Shown here piece after piece: positions 22,601-34,994 of a stretch of 64,000 nucleotides of DNA. The notes under the pieces are model-generated. The model saw only the letters and a program-made list of their open reading frames with translations, did not search any database and was not told where the DNA came from. The position numbers were made by a program, and so were the translations under genes. Position 1 is the first letter of the stretch. Each line of letters starts with the position of its first letter. This DNA comes from Drosophila pseudoobscura (taxonomy: Eukaryota; Arthropoda; Insecta; Diptera; Drosophilidae): contig NC_046679.1 in assembly GCF_009870125.1 (NCBI RefSeq), forward strand, positions 8,866,001 through 8,930,000. Reading direction: 5' to 3'.

Positions 22601-25600
22601 CGGGTGGCAATCTGGTGGCCGCCGGTGGCGACAAGGTCACGGATGTGGGCAAGTCCATCATCAACTCGGCGCACATCAACTCCCACACCTACGCCACTAG
22701 TCACTCCAGCGGCAGCAGCGGTGGACTCTTCGCCAAGCTCAGCTCCCTGTCGGGTGCCTCTTCCGGTGGCAGCAGCGGCCACAAGTCCGCCCCCTCCCCC
22801 GTGATCCATACTGATAGTAAGTATCCGATGGATGGTGTCTATTGGGCCGTGAACTCCACGGCGATTGTCATTTGGTTATGCAATGCAGTCGCCGGACTAG
22901 ATGCATAACAATTAACCAGCCTAATAGGCAATGCATGCCCCATGCCCCGGTGTCCCCCCGATGCGCGATCCAAAACGGAAGAGACAACTTCCAGCTCCGA
23001 TTCGGTGGCAGCTGCTCCGCTCGGCAACTCGGCAGCTCCACATCCAAAACCAAATCGGAGCGTGCATTGAACCTGGTCGGCAACTTTCGTTTTTGCAGCC
23101 AACCCGTTTGGTCTGCGTCTGCGTCCCATTTTGGCTCACCGACTCTGACTCTGGCTTGGCATCTGACTCTGACTATGACTCTTTCTCGTTGCAGCCATCA
23201 CCACGTACGAGATACCCAGTGGCCATGCCAGCTACGGACCGCCATCAAAGCCCCCGACCTACAGCAGTGCCACGCACCAGTATCTGCCCCCAGTGGGAGG
23301 CAGCTATGGGGGCAGCGGCGGCGGTGCGCCATTCAGCGTAAGCCACTCGGCGGCCTTCGAGGCACCGTCCAGCAACTATCTGCCATCGGCCTATGGACAA
23401 GATGGTGCGTAGTCCTTTGAACAATTCAGATAATGCTTTTTGTGGTTTCGGTCTACTGTAAATACATTCTCCTGTACATATATCATAAACCTTATAGAGG
23501 TGAAGAGATCTACAATAATCATAGAAACGATTGATGTGCAAATATGTTAGGTTTTAAAAATGTAAATCTCGTAATTAAGAAATGTCCAAGGACTACAGAA
23601 GTATCTTAGAGATTAAGGTTGTTACTGAAAGTGATTTGGATTTGCTTAAGAGTACTCTAGTTTCTTCTTTGAAAGCAAAAACTTTACGAAGGCGAAAGGA
23701 GTGAAATATTTATTCATTTAACAAAACATTGTATGTATATACCCCTATTGTATATAGTAAATCTTTCAAATCAGACTCACTCAGAACCACTTCCTATGCC
23801 CCAAAGGTTAGCTTTCTTATAGACCAACAATAGTGTATAGTATCTTTGGAATTTCCACAAGAGTATCTAAAAGATGCTGCTAACAATTTGGCAAACTCTT
23901 GACAGCCGCAACTCTTTGGCCAACACAAGGCGTTAACTTGTCTCGTCAGCCTGCAATCGCAAATCACTCAACTTCATTAACATACTAGCTCTCAGTCTGC
24001 CCCCCAACCCCCAACATGCCACACCCTTTTCCCTTTCCTTCAACCCACTTCCGCACTTGGCAAACAACGAGACGAAAGTGAAAGCATCATCATCATCGGT
24101 GGCTCATAATTCGTGAAGACGAAACAAAAATCACACAAACACACATACATTGTAAATAAATACTGTAAATATTAATACTCGACATCCGAGTCGGAGTCTC
24201 CCTCTCGCTCTATAGCTCTCTTTCTCTGCTGGCTATCCATTGAATCCATGGATGGCCAGATAGGCCCAAGAGATTTGTTTCCAGTGCGTTCCAATGACAC
24301 ATTTCGTAGGCTAAGTTTATTCGGTTTTTTAACACATTGCGCAAGCGAACATCGAACAGGGAATGTATATAAATGTATATAAATTTACATATATACAATA
24401 GATTTAAGTATTATTTAATAACTGATCACGTCACATCTACTGTAGCTGTCCGTTAACAAGCTGTAGTACTAAAAGCGTTTATAGAGCTATTTATAGAGCC
24501 ATTTGCAGTGGCCACATGTCGCATACTTGATATCTGTGCGCATACCCATTTAGTTAATGGCCCATTAAATGGTCTACAGAAAACCTTCAATGGATGACTA
24601 TGAATATGGCAAATTATGTACTATTCCCCCCGTTGCAGAGCTCTATAGATCGTGTGTCACATAAAGCTAACAAAAACTAAAATCGGAATTCATCTTTGAT
24701 CATCAAGTAAAATCATCACACCCCGGAGGGAGGCCGATGAGAGTGTACAAAAAAAAAATGAGTAAATCATGAAAAATAATATCAACATTTGTACAGAAAA
24801 TAAAATTCATCTAACACCACAAACACATGCAAAAATAAACTCATACATACATACATAAATACACTCACATGAAAAACAATTGTAAATACAGCAAAAAACA
24901 ATATTTAATTTGGTAAATCTAATGAAATCTCACTCATTGCATACACACCTCAACTCAACCACCTGAACAACATCTACAACCACCCACAAACCACACACAA
25001 ACACACACTCAATCCAACAATTTCAAAAACCCATCCCGGCAGCGGACAGCGCCCACAGCAACGACTTCAACATCTACGGGCGCCACACGAAGCTGACGGA
25101 TGACGAGGCCCGACGGGCGGCGAATCAGCTGCAGGAGATACTCAATCTGCTGCCCAACGGCAAGACGGAGTACACGGCCTCCAAGACGGTAGATCTGCCC
25201 ACAGGAGGATCGGGGCTGGAGCATGCGGAGGTTTACAACAGCTATGGATTGCCGCTGCCCAACACTCTGGGAACCCTAGAGTCCCTCTCGCACACGGAGT
25301 CGATAACGGCAGCATATGGACCGGCAGTGAAGAATCCCGCCGATGTGTACCATCAGATGGCCAAGAGGCCGAGCGGAGGACAAACTGCAGAGGAGCTGTA
25401 CATTCAGAAGCATCCCAATGAGGGCTACGAATATCCGCCGCCATCACAGGCACAGGCTCCAGCAGTAGCCCCACAGCCACAAGCTGTGAACGAGTATCGT
25501 GTGGAGAACTACCATGCCACCAAGAGCAACGCCCTCAAGGATCTGTCGCCCATCATAGCCGCCCTGGAGGTGGCCAAGCGGAAGGGGAATCACCACCAGA

Positions 25601-25839
25601 ACGGTCCCGTGAACTACGCCATCGAGAAGCAGGTGCACAAGGAATTGCCCTTCAATTACCTGCCGCCTGTAGTGCAAAAGTCAAAGTACGTGTACAGTGC
25701 GCCTCCGCCGGGACGTTATAGTCACAGTGGAGGCTACAAGGTACGTCGCCACGCGCCCAAGCATCCGAAGCGCGTTTTCCGGCCGCAGGACTACGAGATA
25801 CAGGATCCGCTGATGTTCAACCGCCTGCTGGAGGTGTGA
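19695..25839 (+). CDS. Secreted Gly/Ser-rich protein of unknown function
   Basis: About 555 aa from exons 19,695-19,700, 22,105-22,404, 22,462-22,816, 23,195-23,404 and 25,043-25,839. All junctions keep phase. Exon 1 encodes only Met-Lys before a GTAAGT donor, and exon 2 completes a signal peptide (MKVFRVSLLLLAALPLVCHA). A dibasic KR near residue 54 could be a processing site. Next come Gly/Ser-rich linkers, then a region of small residues with helical character (AVKAITGGVTALKGQLIKG). The C-terminal half, in exon 5, is Pro/Tyr/Gln-rich and ends with a basic stretch (KVRRHAPKHPKRVFRP). The composition suggests an extracellular-matrix or cuticle-associated protein, but I do not recognise a domain. 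Introns 1 (2.4 kb) and 4 (1.6 kb) show nothing coding. Polyadenylation signals are at 26,007-26,012 and 26,509-26,514. Confidence 0.85.
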
Positions 25840-27200
25840 AGAGCAGCCCGGAGACCAAAGTGTGCTAGAACCTAGTTGTAGTCCTCTAAGTCATGTGCAG
25901 CATTTAATCCTAGATCGTTTACAGCTAACTTATTTATGTTATCCCTATCGGAATCGTTATCGTGATTAATTATTTATTGAGCTCCCCCAAATTTCTTGGC
26001 TAGCCAAATAAAAGAGAGTCCCAAAGCACAGCATGAACCAGACACCGAGCACCATTCCCCCATTTATCTTCGCTCTTCCTGTATTTCCTTTCTGTTTGCA
26101 CTGCTTGCTCGCACCCACACACCCACTTTTCCCATAGAGCACGTCTACACTGCCTGCAACCACCCATCAAATCAGCCGGATATCCTTCTCACCTCTCACC
26201 GCTCTCTTTACAGTCTATCATCAGTAGTCGCCACGTAGCCACGTAGCCCCGTAGCGGACCAGGACCGGGCTGTAGCTGTGGACCATGCCCATTCTGTTTT
26301 ACAGCACTCTCCGCCTTCATGTATCCTAGCGTTAGTCAAACCGTTCCTGCCCTTCCGCCACCACCATAACTCCCCCGATACCCTCTCATTCTAAATACAT
26401 TTCCCGATCCGATGAACCCACTAGAACCTTTTGCGGGTGCCAACCAACAGTGCAGCAAGCACTTATTGAATTGACTTAACCCCATCTTATGTTTAAGTAT
26501 TTAAATTAAATAAATCGTTGATTACAAATGTTTCGATTATTTTCTTTTCTTAATTGGAAATCGAGGAGAAGCTCGAGCTGTTCATTTCTAGCAAAAAGAT
26601 AGAATTCTTCATTGTCTCGTATGTGGACTGTTAAAATGGTGTGCCTAAAAGTATGCCACAATATTTTCAAAACCAAAATTAAATTCCTGTAGTATATTTT
26701 GGACAAAGAAAAATCCATAAAAAATCCAAGGAAATTTTAAGATTTATTTTTAAATCAAGACTGATTTTTGGGAGGAAAGAGAATTTTGGAAAATATACTA
26801 GCAGAGGACTAGCACTGTTCAGAAATACCGAATCAGACTAATAATCGTACTCCAAGTCCACAAAATAAACTTGGGTCTAAATTGTGTTAATTTCTAGAGA
26901 GGCAATATACACCACAGAAACGTATTTTTCCTACCATTCGATATCCCAGCCAACAATCTTTTTCAAGCAAGCGATGCCGAAAGAATTACAGCCATCATCT
27001 ATGGCATCTTAAAGAGTGCCCATCCTCAATAAAACTAAATCACCTCGATTATCAATAATAGATTTAATTATCGCTTAGAAAATCTCAGGGGCAGAGTGCA
27101 CCTGTGCGGATAGGACCTAAAAGCAAGGAATCTCTGTGTTGAAGAGGAGGACTGGGAGGCAGCCGACGTCCCGTGACTGCCATGACAACCAATTTTTTGC
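25840..27200. other. 3' regions between the secreted-protein gene and the cuticle gene
   Basis: Two AATAAA sites (26,007-26,012 and 26,509-26,514) suggest alternative 3' ends for the plus-strand gene. A pyrimidine-rich acceptor-like ctctctttacag ends near 26,212. On the minus strand ATTAAA near 27,063-27,068 may end the cuticle gene. No other gene is seen. Confidence 0.5.
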
Positions 27201-30200
27201 TCAGTAGTAGCCGAAAGAGATGTCGTGCAGGGGCTGGGCACTTCCTTGGGGCAGGGCGTAGTCGCGGGCCAGCTGATCCAGAAGACTGCTGCCGCCTCCA
27301 CCACTGCGAGGCTGGGACTGCTGCTGTGGCTGATAGCTGGACTGCTGCTGGGGCTGATAGCTGGACTGTTGCTGCACGGGACGGGCAACGGGCGCCTGAG
27401 AGGGACCAAAACCGACGGGCTCCAGAAGCGGACGTCCACCGGAAGCAGGTGCCAGGAAGCCCTGGGCACGAGCACTGCTTGGAGAAGGCGAGGCAGGAGG
27501 CAGGGCGTAGACGGGACGGGAAATCCGGACATTAGAGGGTCCATCGCCGAAGCTCTGGGATTGGGAATAGTCGGGCTCGGGACCGGGACGGGCGGGTCGC
27601 TGCAGCGGGGAGTACAGTACATCGGTGGTGCGCTGGGCTCCCGGCACTTGGAGCCGTGGTGGCGCTGGACCCACAGACGTGTGGTGTTGCTGGTGCTGTG
27701 GCTGTGGCTGAGGAGCATACTGGACGCGACGCGGCGGCTGGGGCTGAGGCTCCACTTCCTCCTCCTCGTATTGGACATACTGCGGCTGCGGCTGCGGTTG
27801 AGGGCGTGGTTGTGGGCGTGGCTGAGGACGCTGCTGCTGAACACGCTGCGGGGGAAGCAAATGAATTAGAAGAGAAAGTGGCTGAAAATATATTCTTAGC
27901 GTACGTATGGCCTCTGTGGACGCTGGACAGGCTCATCCGCATAGTCGGGCTCCTCCTTGGCCGTCTCATCGACCAGAGTGGGTGGCGCCACAGTGATGCC
28001 CTCGCCTGAGGGCTGGAAACCGTACTTGTTGGCTCCATACTCCACCACTCGCACCTTGCCCGTCTCGTCGACATATCCGTACTTGCCCTTCACCTCGCCG
28101 GTGGCCAGCTTCGTCTCAATCTTGAAGGAGCCATCGGCTCCCTCATAGCCGTACGTGTAGGAGCCATCTTCGTTGTGCCTGAGGAGGAGTGGGAGATTCG
28201 AGTGATTACTGGGAAAGATCATCTCCGGGCTTCGGCGGACGACTTACTTGTTGATCTGCTTGAGGATGGGCACTGGCGTGGGTCTTGGCACTTCTGCCTG
28301 GTTAGAAGGACGCAGGCGGACTGGGGAAGTTCGTGGTGTGTTCTCCTGGTAGTCCTGATAGTCCTGGGCACCCACCAGCCCCACGCCAATCAGACAGCCG
28401 ACAAAGAGCAAACGTTGCAGCTACAAGGAAACGAAGCAAATAGTCTGGTGAAATGGTAACCGGTTCGCTAATTGCCACCCGTTCAGTCCATCCGCCCCAG
28501 TCCTCCAGTTCCGCCTCTTCCTGGAACAGCGGAACACCTTGACAGTGCTGACGGCAAAGAATGCCAGACGGCGACGATGTCTACAAAAGTCTTAAGTCAG
28601 GCTGCCTTTCACTTTTGTTGCCGGCCAATGACACCCTCAATGCCAAGCAGGAACCGATAGCCCCCTCCGCACACACACACCACACTCCGCACACCATACA
28701 CAGATATACCCGTTTATGTGAGTTGCATAAAGTCACAGCCAGAGCCCAGGCCCAGACCCAGAGGGAGAGTGACACGCGATATGGGCAGGGTTTAATTGAA
28801 TACCCAACAAACAGTGGCAGTGGCAACATAATCCATGGAGAAATGCTACCGAAGATGGAAGACGAAACGGAAGAGGAATGCCAATTTTCGTGGGGCAGCC
28901 CCCTGACTCCCACACACACAGCAGCCAGCTGTGTGGTGTTGGGTAATCCAGAGGCGGTGGCAGATTCGGAGGACAACAAAGAGGCAGGCACAGAAATTAT
29001 GTGAAGCTGCGGCAAAGTTCCCACACTTGCCAAGCGCCAGGGAAATGTGTTGCAAGTATGTTCGAGTGATGCAGCCGGGGCAGGCAAATGCCAATGAAAT
29101 TGCCCAGACGACAGGTAACGGTAGATGGGAGATGGACGGGCACTAAGCCAGAGAGAGCCTGCAACCTATACAATAGAGATAAAGCTGCTGCTTATTCCGG
29201 CCTGAAACTAGTGCCAATCCCACTTCAGAAGGTTTAGCTCCCTGTCCTGTAGAAGGACGACAACTCAAAGTCCTTCCATGTTTGCTGCTGGCAACAGTTT
29301 GGCCAACAGCAAACAAACCTCGATGCCAAGAATCGAGCTGAGGTGCTTTTGTCTCTTATGTACTCCCGTTTGGCATTTCGGACTTTAGCTGTTTTTTGCT
29401 CGACCATTCCGCATGCCAAAACCTTTCACTATCCACAGAGCTGCACCACATGCTGCAGCCTTGGCTTGCAAACGGACAGCCAGACGAAAAGATAGACGGA
29501 TAGACAGACAGACAGAGTCAGAGTCAGAGCTGTTGGCTGGTTGGCTGGTTGGCATGGAGTCGTAGTCGGCGTCGGACACAATCACATGGGGACGGGGACC
29601 CAGTGCACCAGTGCACCAGAGGCACAGAAACAGAAACCAACTGACCAAAAACTTGACTACCGCGTGTGAACCAGAGCCAGAGTGGATTCCAGCGATTGCC
29701 TTTGATATTTTCGCGCTCGAGCAGAGGGGCAAATGAAGGGGCAATGGGCATCGCATTGCATCGCGTTACAGTCTACGCCGACCAAGCTTGTTAGTGTAAC
29801 TTTTCGCTGATTGAAGTTCCTGCAACTATTTGCCCTGCTCTTTTTTTGTTGTTGTTGTTGTTGTGCTCTTTTCCCAAGAATCTGCCAAACGAGCTGTGTT
29901 CGTCCATAAATTATGTCAAAATCCAGTTACCAAATTGGGTGCCAGAGACAAGAGAGCTTGGAAAATGTCGCTGGCTGGCTGGCTGCTCGACAATTGCGAT
30001 CGGGGGGCTGGGAGCAAATTAACGGTTCACTCGATTTGCATAGCAAATTATGCGATATTTACACAACACTCGCCGCAATCCAATGACGTAATCCTCCAGA
30101 GCCCGAGCTGTAGCTGGAGTCGTTGCACCAACAACAGCCGCAGCAGCAGCAGCACCTGATTGCCCCCTGTCTACAGTGCCACGCATTCAGCACCAAACAC

Positions 30201-30341
30201 CAAGCACCATTTAGCACCAAGAGCCAGGCTCCATCGTGTGACCTTTGCTATTATGAGTGCTTTATGTGTAACCAATCACCCCACCCACACATCCAGTCAC
30301 CCACAGACCCACATCCACCCACTCACACATACCACTTTCAT
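27201..30341 (-). CDS. Cpr97Ea: R&R chitin-binding cuticle protein (Cpr97Ea-like)
   Basis: Structural protein of the cuticle, 366 aa, from exons 30,341-30,333, 28,420-28,248, 28,178-27,905 and 27,845-27,201. Exon 1 encodes three residues (MKV); the rest of the signal peptide (LQRLLFVGCLIGVGLVGA) is in exon 2. The Rebers-Riddiford/Chitin_bind_4 domain begins DGSYTYGYEGADGS and includes GKYGYVDETGKVRVVEYGA. The long C-terminal half is low-complexity Gln/Pro/Arg/Ser-rich (PQPRPQ and SYQPQQQ repeats) and ends ISFGYY. The neighbouring gene at 33.7 kb shares the preceding TPVPILKQI segment and the promoter layout, so the two are tandem duplicates. The length equals what I remember for Cpr97Ea. A 1.9-kb first intron (28,421-30,332) shows nothing coding. 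Confidence 0.9.
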
Positions 30342-30618
30342 GTTGTCTGCCGAAGTTGTATCCGTTGGTTGGAACTATCTCGAATCGATTAAAAACTTTT
30401 GTGAATGCAATCTGAGAAGGCCTTCGCGGGGCAACACCCAAAAATTCGTTGATATCCAAATCCAAGACAACAAAGCACTTTCAATTCCTCTAATGAACCG
30501 GGTAGCGGTACTGGAGCGGCACTGGAGTAATCTCGAGCGATTCCGTGGAGCGTTGTCTTGGGAGCTGAGCTGAGAGATCGCGTTGAGGCTGGAATTGACT
30601 GGAGACCGACGACCGACC

Positions 30619-30656
30619 GACTGAGCCGCCCAGGTTGTTGTATTTCGCTTTATATA
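30619..30656 (-). promoter_or_regulatory. TATA/initiator core promoter of Cpr97Ea
   Basis: Reading the minus strand, TATATAAAG spans 30,656-30,648 and a perfect initiator TCAGTC spans 30,624-30,619, placing the start at about 30,622 with the TATA core at about -32. The 5' UTR to the ATG is about 280 bases. Confidence 0.7.
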
Positions 30657-33600
30657 CCGCTGGAGGAAAACCTTTTATTTATCCAATACCAACGGCTAAC
30701 GGACCAAACACCGACACCGACACCACCACCAGCAACAGCAACACCACAAAACTTCACCAACAAGTCAGCGGCGCCAGCGCAAAAGGACAGAGAGCAATCA
30801 AGAGCGGGAGAGCTGGAGAGTGGAGAGCGGTGAGCGGTGAGAGCTTGGACAGCTTCTCTGAGAGAGCTTCTATCTGTGCTTTTGCAAGCTTTTCCTTGGA
30901 CATTGGATTAATGTAGAAATGGAAACTTTAAAGAACAGAAGCTGGACTTAAAGATTATGGAACTCCCTTCCCTTACTTCTCTTGACAAAACAACCCTCAT
31001 AGAAAGCACTCCGCAACAAACCAACCCCAATCTGAGCACTTGTACCCACAGCTTGCCGAAGTAATTTCAAGTTTTCTTCCTAAACTAATAACAAAACTCG
31101 TCTAAATTGAATTACTACTTGTTATCATTAAAAAGCAGGCAGAAGTTTAATAAATTTAACAAATTACACTCAAATATCCAGGCAATACTTGTCAGCCATC
31201 CGAAAAACTCTAGTTCGAGGCCATGGCAACAGGCAATAGGGCCGCGACTGGGCCCGACCCTTGCGATGGACATGGACAATTAATCACAAAAATACTAGGC
31301 CCATAAATTGTGAAAAATGAATCAATGTGAAGCACAGACAGGCAACGTGGCTAATGAATGAAAAAGCCGACAAAGTGAAGTGAAATGAAGTGTTGCGAAT
31401 CTGACGCCAAATGCCAATCCTCCCAAGGCAGAAGCCATTGCCCAATTGGGTGGCCTCCCTGTGGGATCTGGAGGTCAATTGGATGGCATTTCAAACGCAG
31501 CCACAGAAGTCATCAATCAGTGGTTATTTTCCTATGGGCACACCGTGCGTATGCGTAATGTCAGCAATTGTCGTTTAATGAAAGAAACAACGACAACCCC
31601 TGCAACATTCTGCATCCATTTGGAGTGGCCTTGCCGTCGTCATTCCGTTGGAATTAATGACTGAGCAAGTCGCACCACACACACTGTGGCAGACCCTCGT
31701 TCCGTTATTGCAAGTCGATAGTTCAGCGAGAAAAAAAACTGGTTACTGCACTGCACCACATACTACCAGACCAGGAAACCGCCGGGCCCATGTCTGTCCC
31801 CCCGGCTCCCACTGCTGCTGCCTCTCCAACTATCTATCTGGGTTTCAAGTGCCGCCGCCCATGACGCAGGGCAGTGACAGTGCCAGTCCCAGTACCAGTA
31901 CCAGTCTTCAAGTGCGTAAGATCTTTATTCTGTGTGTTTGCTTTGTTACAAATATCATGTTAAAGACAAGTTTCTGGTCAGGTTTTTCCCATGGATTGAA
32001 TGGGAGAGATAAAGATAGAGAAGGGGAGAGAGGAGGCAATTGGGCGTGCACCTGAACTTGTGCGGCTGCGTAGACGCACTGGCTCGCTCAAGGCCGATGG
32101 AGGTCGCAAAATATAGTGGTACTTGGTGATAAAATATTCCATGAACTTGCCATACTCTTGAGAGTTATTTGCTAAAAAACTTCGTTTATGCAGAGTGAGT
32201 TTAAAGAAGAGAAGCAATACTTTTCTGTAGTATTTAATGAAGCAACCCTTCAGCAAATAGATTCAACTCTTCACGGAACTCCCGGAAAAAAACACATTAA
32301 ATCTACTCAAATTTCCATATTTATTGCGTTGAAAACCATCTTCAACGAAGCATATAAAGTAGTCCCAGCTTACACAGCAGTGATGGAAGGAGAACTGAAG
32401 CAAAGAGGACTGCGCAGAAGAGAAGCAAACAGGAGTCCACTTAATTCAGCTACCATATTCCCATCCATTTTAACATTTCCAACAAAATAACGCCCTACTT
32501 AAGGCTGTACAATGAGTATGTCTTCCACTTGTACAAGTATTTCACGAGCTCCGGCAAAACGTGGGCAGCAAAGGCAGCAGCTGTTCAGAAGTCAGAAATA
32601 ACAAAGCTCACAAATTTACAGGAAATTCTTTGGTCATGACAACGAGAGCAGAGCTCAGACCAGCGCCCAGACAAGTTTCATAGCTACACAAAAAACAAAA
32701 CAAAAAAAACCTTCATTTTGCTCTGCAAAATTATATAAATACTGCAAAAAATATACAAATATTTGCTTTGTGTGTGTTATAATAGGTGCAGTCTGGAGTT
32801 GATTCTGCGCTGGTACTGGCAGCAAAACGTTTTACATTTTTGATTTGCCAAAGAGTTACAGTGGAATGGAAATTAAATTCAAATTTAATTCGTTTAACTG
32901 AAGAGTTTGTATTCGTGAGCAAAAACAGCAAACAAAATAATGGAAAATATGCAATTAAATTAATATCTCTTGCAAGCCAATATTATTAAGTAGCGTAATC
33001 TATTAGGCTTGTACTTATGATCTTTGATGCTATTACCATTTGAAGATTTCAACGATTGATTGGAATACACGGAAACCAAATGAACCTCTATTAACTCAAT
33101 TTCTTCCCAATTATCTGTGAACTTTAAACCACTGTAGGTACACGCCCCTGCACACCCAAAAGGCATGGCACCACCATGTGGCACCACCAAGCACCGCAGA
33201 GTAGCAGCTTGGGGCAGCATTCAGCTGGTCAGGCCATTGGCGGCAGTGCATTTGAAAGTGGTTTTGGCCAGCACATTGCATAAGTGCACTAAATTCCAGT
33301 CGGAGGTCCAATCCACTTTGGTTTTCTATCCGAAACGGCAAAAACTTTTTACCCGATCATTCTGTGTTGACGTAATGGCTTAACGATTATTGGCCGACGG
33401 TCGATGGTCGGGTTGGCTTTTTGCTTTGCCTTTGTCTTCGTTTCGGGGCGGCCTAATTGAAGCGGAACCTGGTGCTAGTTTGCTTAATTGAGTGCCAAAT
33501 GAGATACTTCGAATGATCGTACTTCTTCAACGCTTCGGCTCTCGAAAGTCAGTTTATTACACATTTACAAGAACATACATTTATTTAGTATATTTTAGTA

Positions 33601-33718
33601 GTAACCGATGTGTGGGATATTCGGAGTGACTGATTTTTTTGGCAGTATGAAAAGTTGACATTGTCCTCGGACACTTCAGTCGCTATCTCTCTGATGCTGT
33701 CCTGATCCCCCGATCCGT
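30657..33718. other. Intergenic region between the two cuticle genes
   Basis: No supported gene. A 100-codon ATG frame at 32,188-32,490 (+) has no recognisable features. Minus-strand AATAAA matches near 33,553-33,558 and 33,580 are plausible 3' ends of the Cpr97Eb transcript. Confidence 0.5.
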
Positions 33719-34793
33719 CTACTTCCTGCCCGTGTAATCGATGCTGTAGGATCCCGTGTTAAGGTTCAGATTACGCAGCGCTGGATGGAACTGCTGCGGC
33801 TGTTGCTGTGGGCCGTAGTAGTTCTGGGCTGGCGCCGGGGGCTGGTAGTAGCGTGGCTGCGGTGCGGGCGGATTATAGTACTGCGGGGTGGGATTGTAGT
33901 ACGGACGTTGGGGAGCAGGCTGCGGCGCTGGAGCATAGGACGGCTGCTGCTGCTGGCCACGCCCAAAGTCGCCCAGAGAGAACTTGCTGGCTGCAATGGG
34001 GCGGTTGTACTTCTGGTCCTTGTAATAGACGGCTGGATCCTCCCTGTACTGCCCGTCGTCGATCTCGTTGGGGCCCAGTGGGTACGGATTGGTGTTGCTC
34101 AGCGTCGGTGGCGGGACATTGATGTGGCTGCCCGCGGGCTCAAAGCCACGCTTACTTGCCCCGTACTCGATCTCCCTAACCTTTCCCTGGTCATCCACGT
34201 AGCCGTACTTGCCGTACACCTCTCCGTTGGCGTACTTGGTCTCGATCTTGAAGCTCTTGTCGGCTGCCTCGTATCCATAAGTGTACGACCCATCATCGTT
34301 GTGCTTGTCGATCTGTTTGAGGATGGGCACTGGCGTGGTGTAGTCCTGATACTGCGCATACGCACAGTGGGCCGCAAACAGCAAAAGCATCCAACAAATG
34401 GACTGTAGAGAAGAGAATGAAAGACAAAGAGTATGTTGGGGCTTATCAGATTGTCTTTATTTAACTGTTCGGGCTACACCCAGCTGTAAATGCTTTGTTT
34501 ATGACACATCTCGAAACAATTGAATTGGGAATTAGCTCAAGGACATATCGAACCAATAAACCACCAATTAGTTCACTTTTTATCATAAGCACCGATCTGC
34601 AAACACCATTTAGAGGGTTGGGCGGGGTGTACGGACTCATTGGCAACCGGTTTACTGATGAATGCATTCTAAAAATTCACTGCGCAAATTGTTTTCCACA
34701 CTCCACCAGACACATTCTGCATTGTAAACATACTTCAAGGGCTTTTGGGGCCTAGGTTCTGGGTCGGGTTCGGGGTCTTACCAATTTCATCAT
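33719..34793 (-). CDS. Cpr97Eb: R&R chitin-binding cuticle protein (Cpr97Eb-like)
   Basis: Cuticle structural protein of 227+4 residues from two exons: 34,793-34,782 (MMKL) and 34,402-33,719. The split signal peptide reads MMKL then SICWMLLLFAAHCAYA. The chitin-binding domain begins DGSYTYGYEAADKS and continues GKYGYVDDQGKVREIEYGA. The C-terminal part is rich in Pro, Tyr and Gln (QRPYYNPTPQYYNPPAPQ), a pattern typical of cuticle proteins that can be cross-linked through Tyr. It shares TPVPILKQI just before the domain with the paralogue at 27.2 kb, but it lacks the long Gln/Arg-rich tail and has one intron instead of three. Confidence 0.9.
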
Positions 34794-34983
34794 TTTGCCA
34801 AGTTATTATGGTATTTCAATCAATGCCAAATCGTTTTCACCAATCTCTCTGTTGCACAACGAATCACGCAATGTACACTGCAAAAATGATTTATGAAAAT
34901 GGTATAGAAAATGCCTCTGCACTTGCACTCGAGACTCTGCGAAACGAAACGACAAACTCGAAAGAAAATCAGGGCGTGCAACG

Positions 34984-34994
34984 CTTTTTATACC
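34984..34994 (-). promoter_or_regulatory. TATA box of Cpr97Eb
   Basis: The minus strand reads GGTATAAAAAGCG here, almost the same element as in the Cpr97Ea promoter (GGTATATAAAGCG). It predicts a start near 34,961 and a 5' UTR of about 170 bases. Confidence 0.65.

Noticed and set aside
32188-32490. 100-codon ATG frame in the intergenic region between cuticle genes
   Set aside because: No signal peptide, domain or promoter; the length is within the range expected by chance in a window of this size. Worth only a conservation check.
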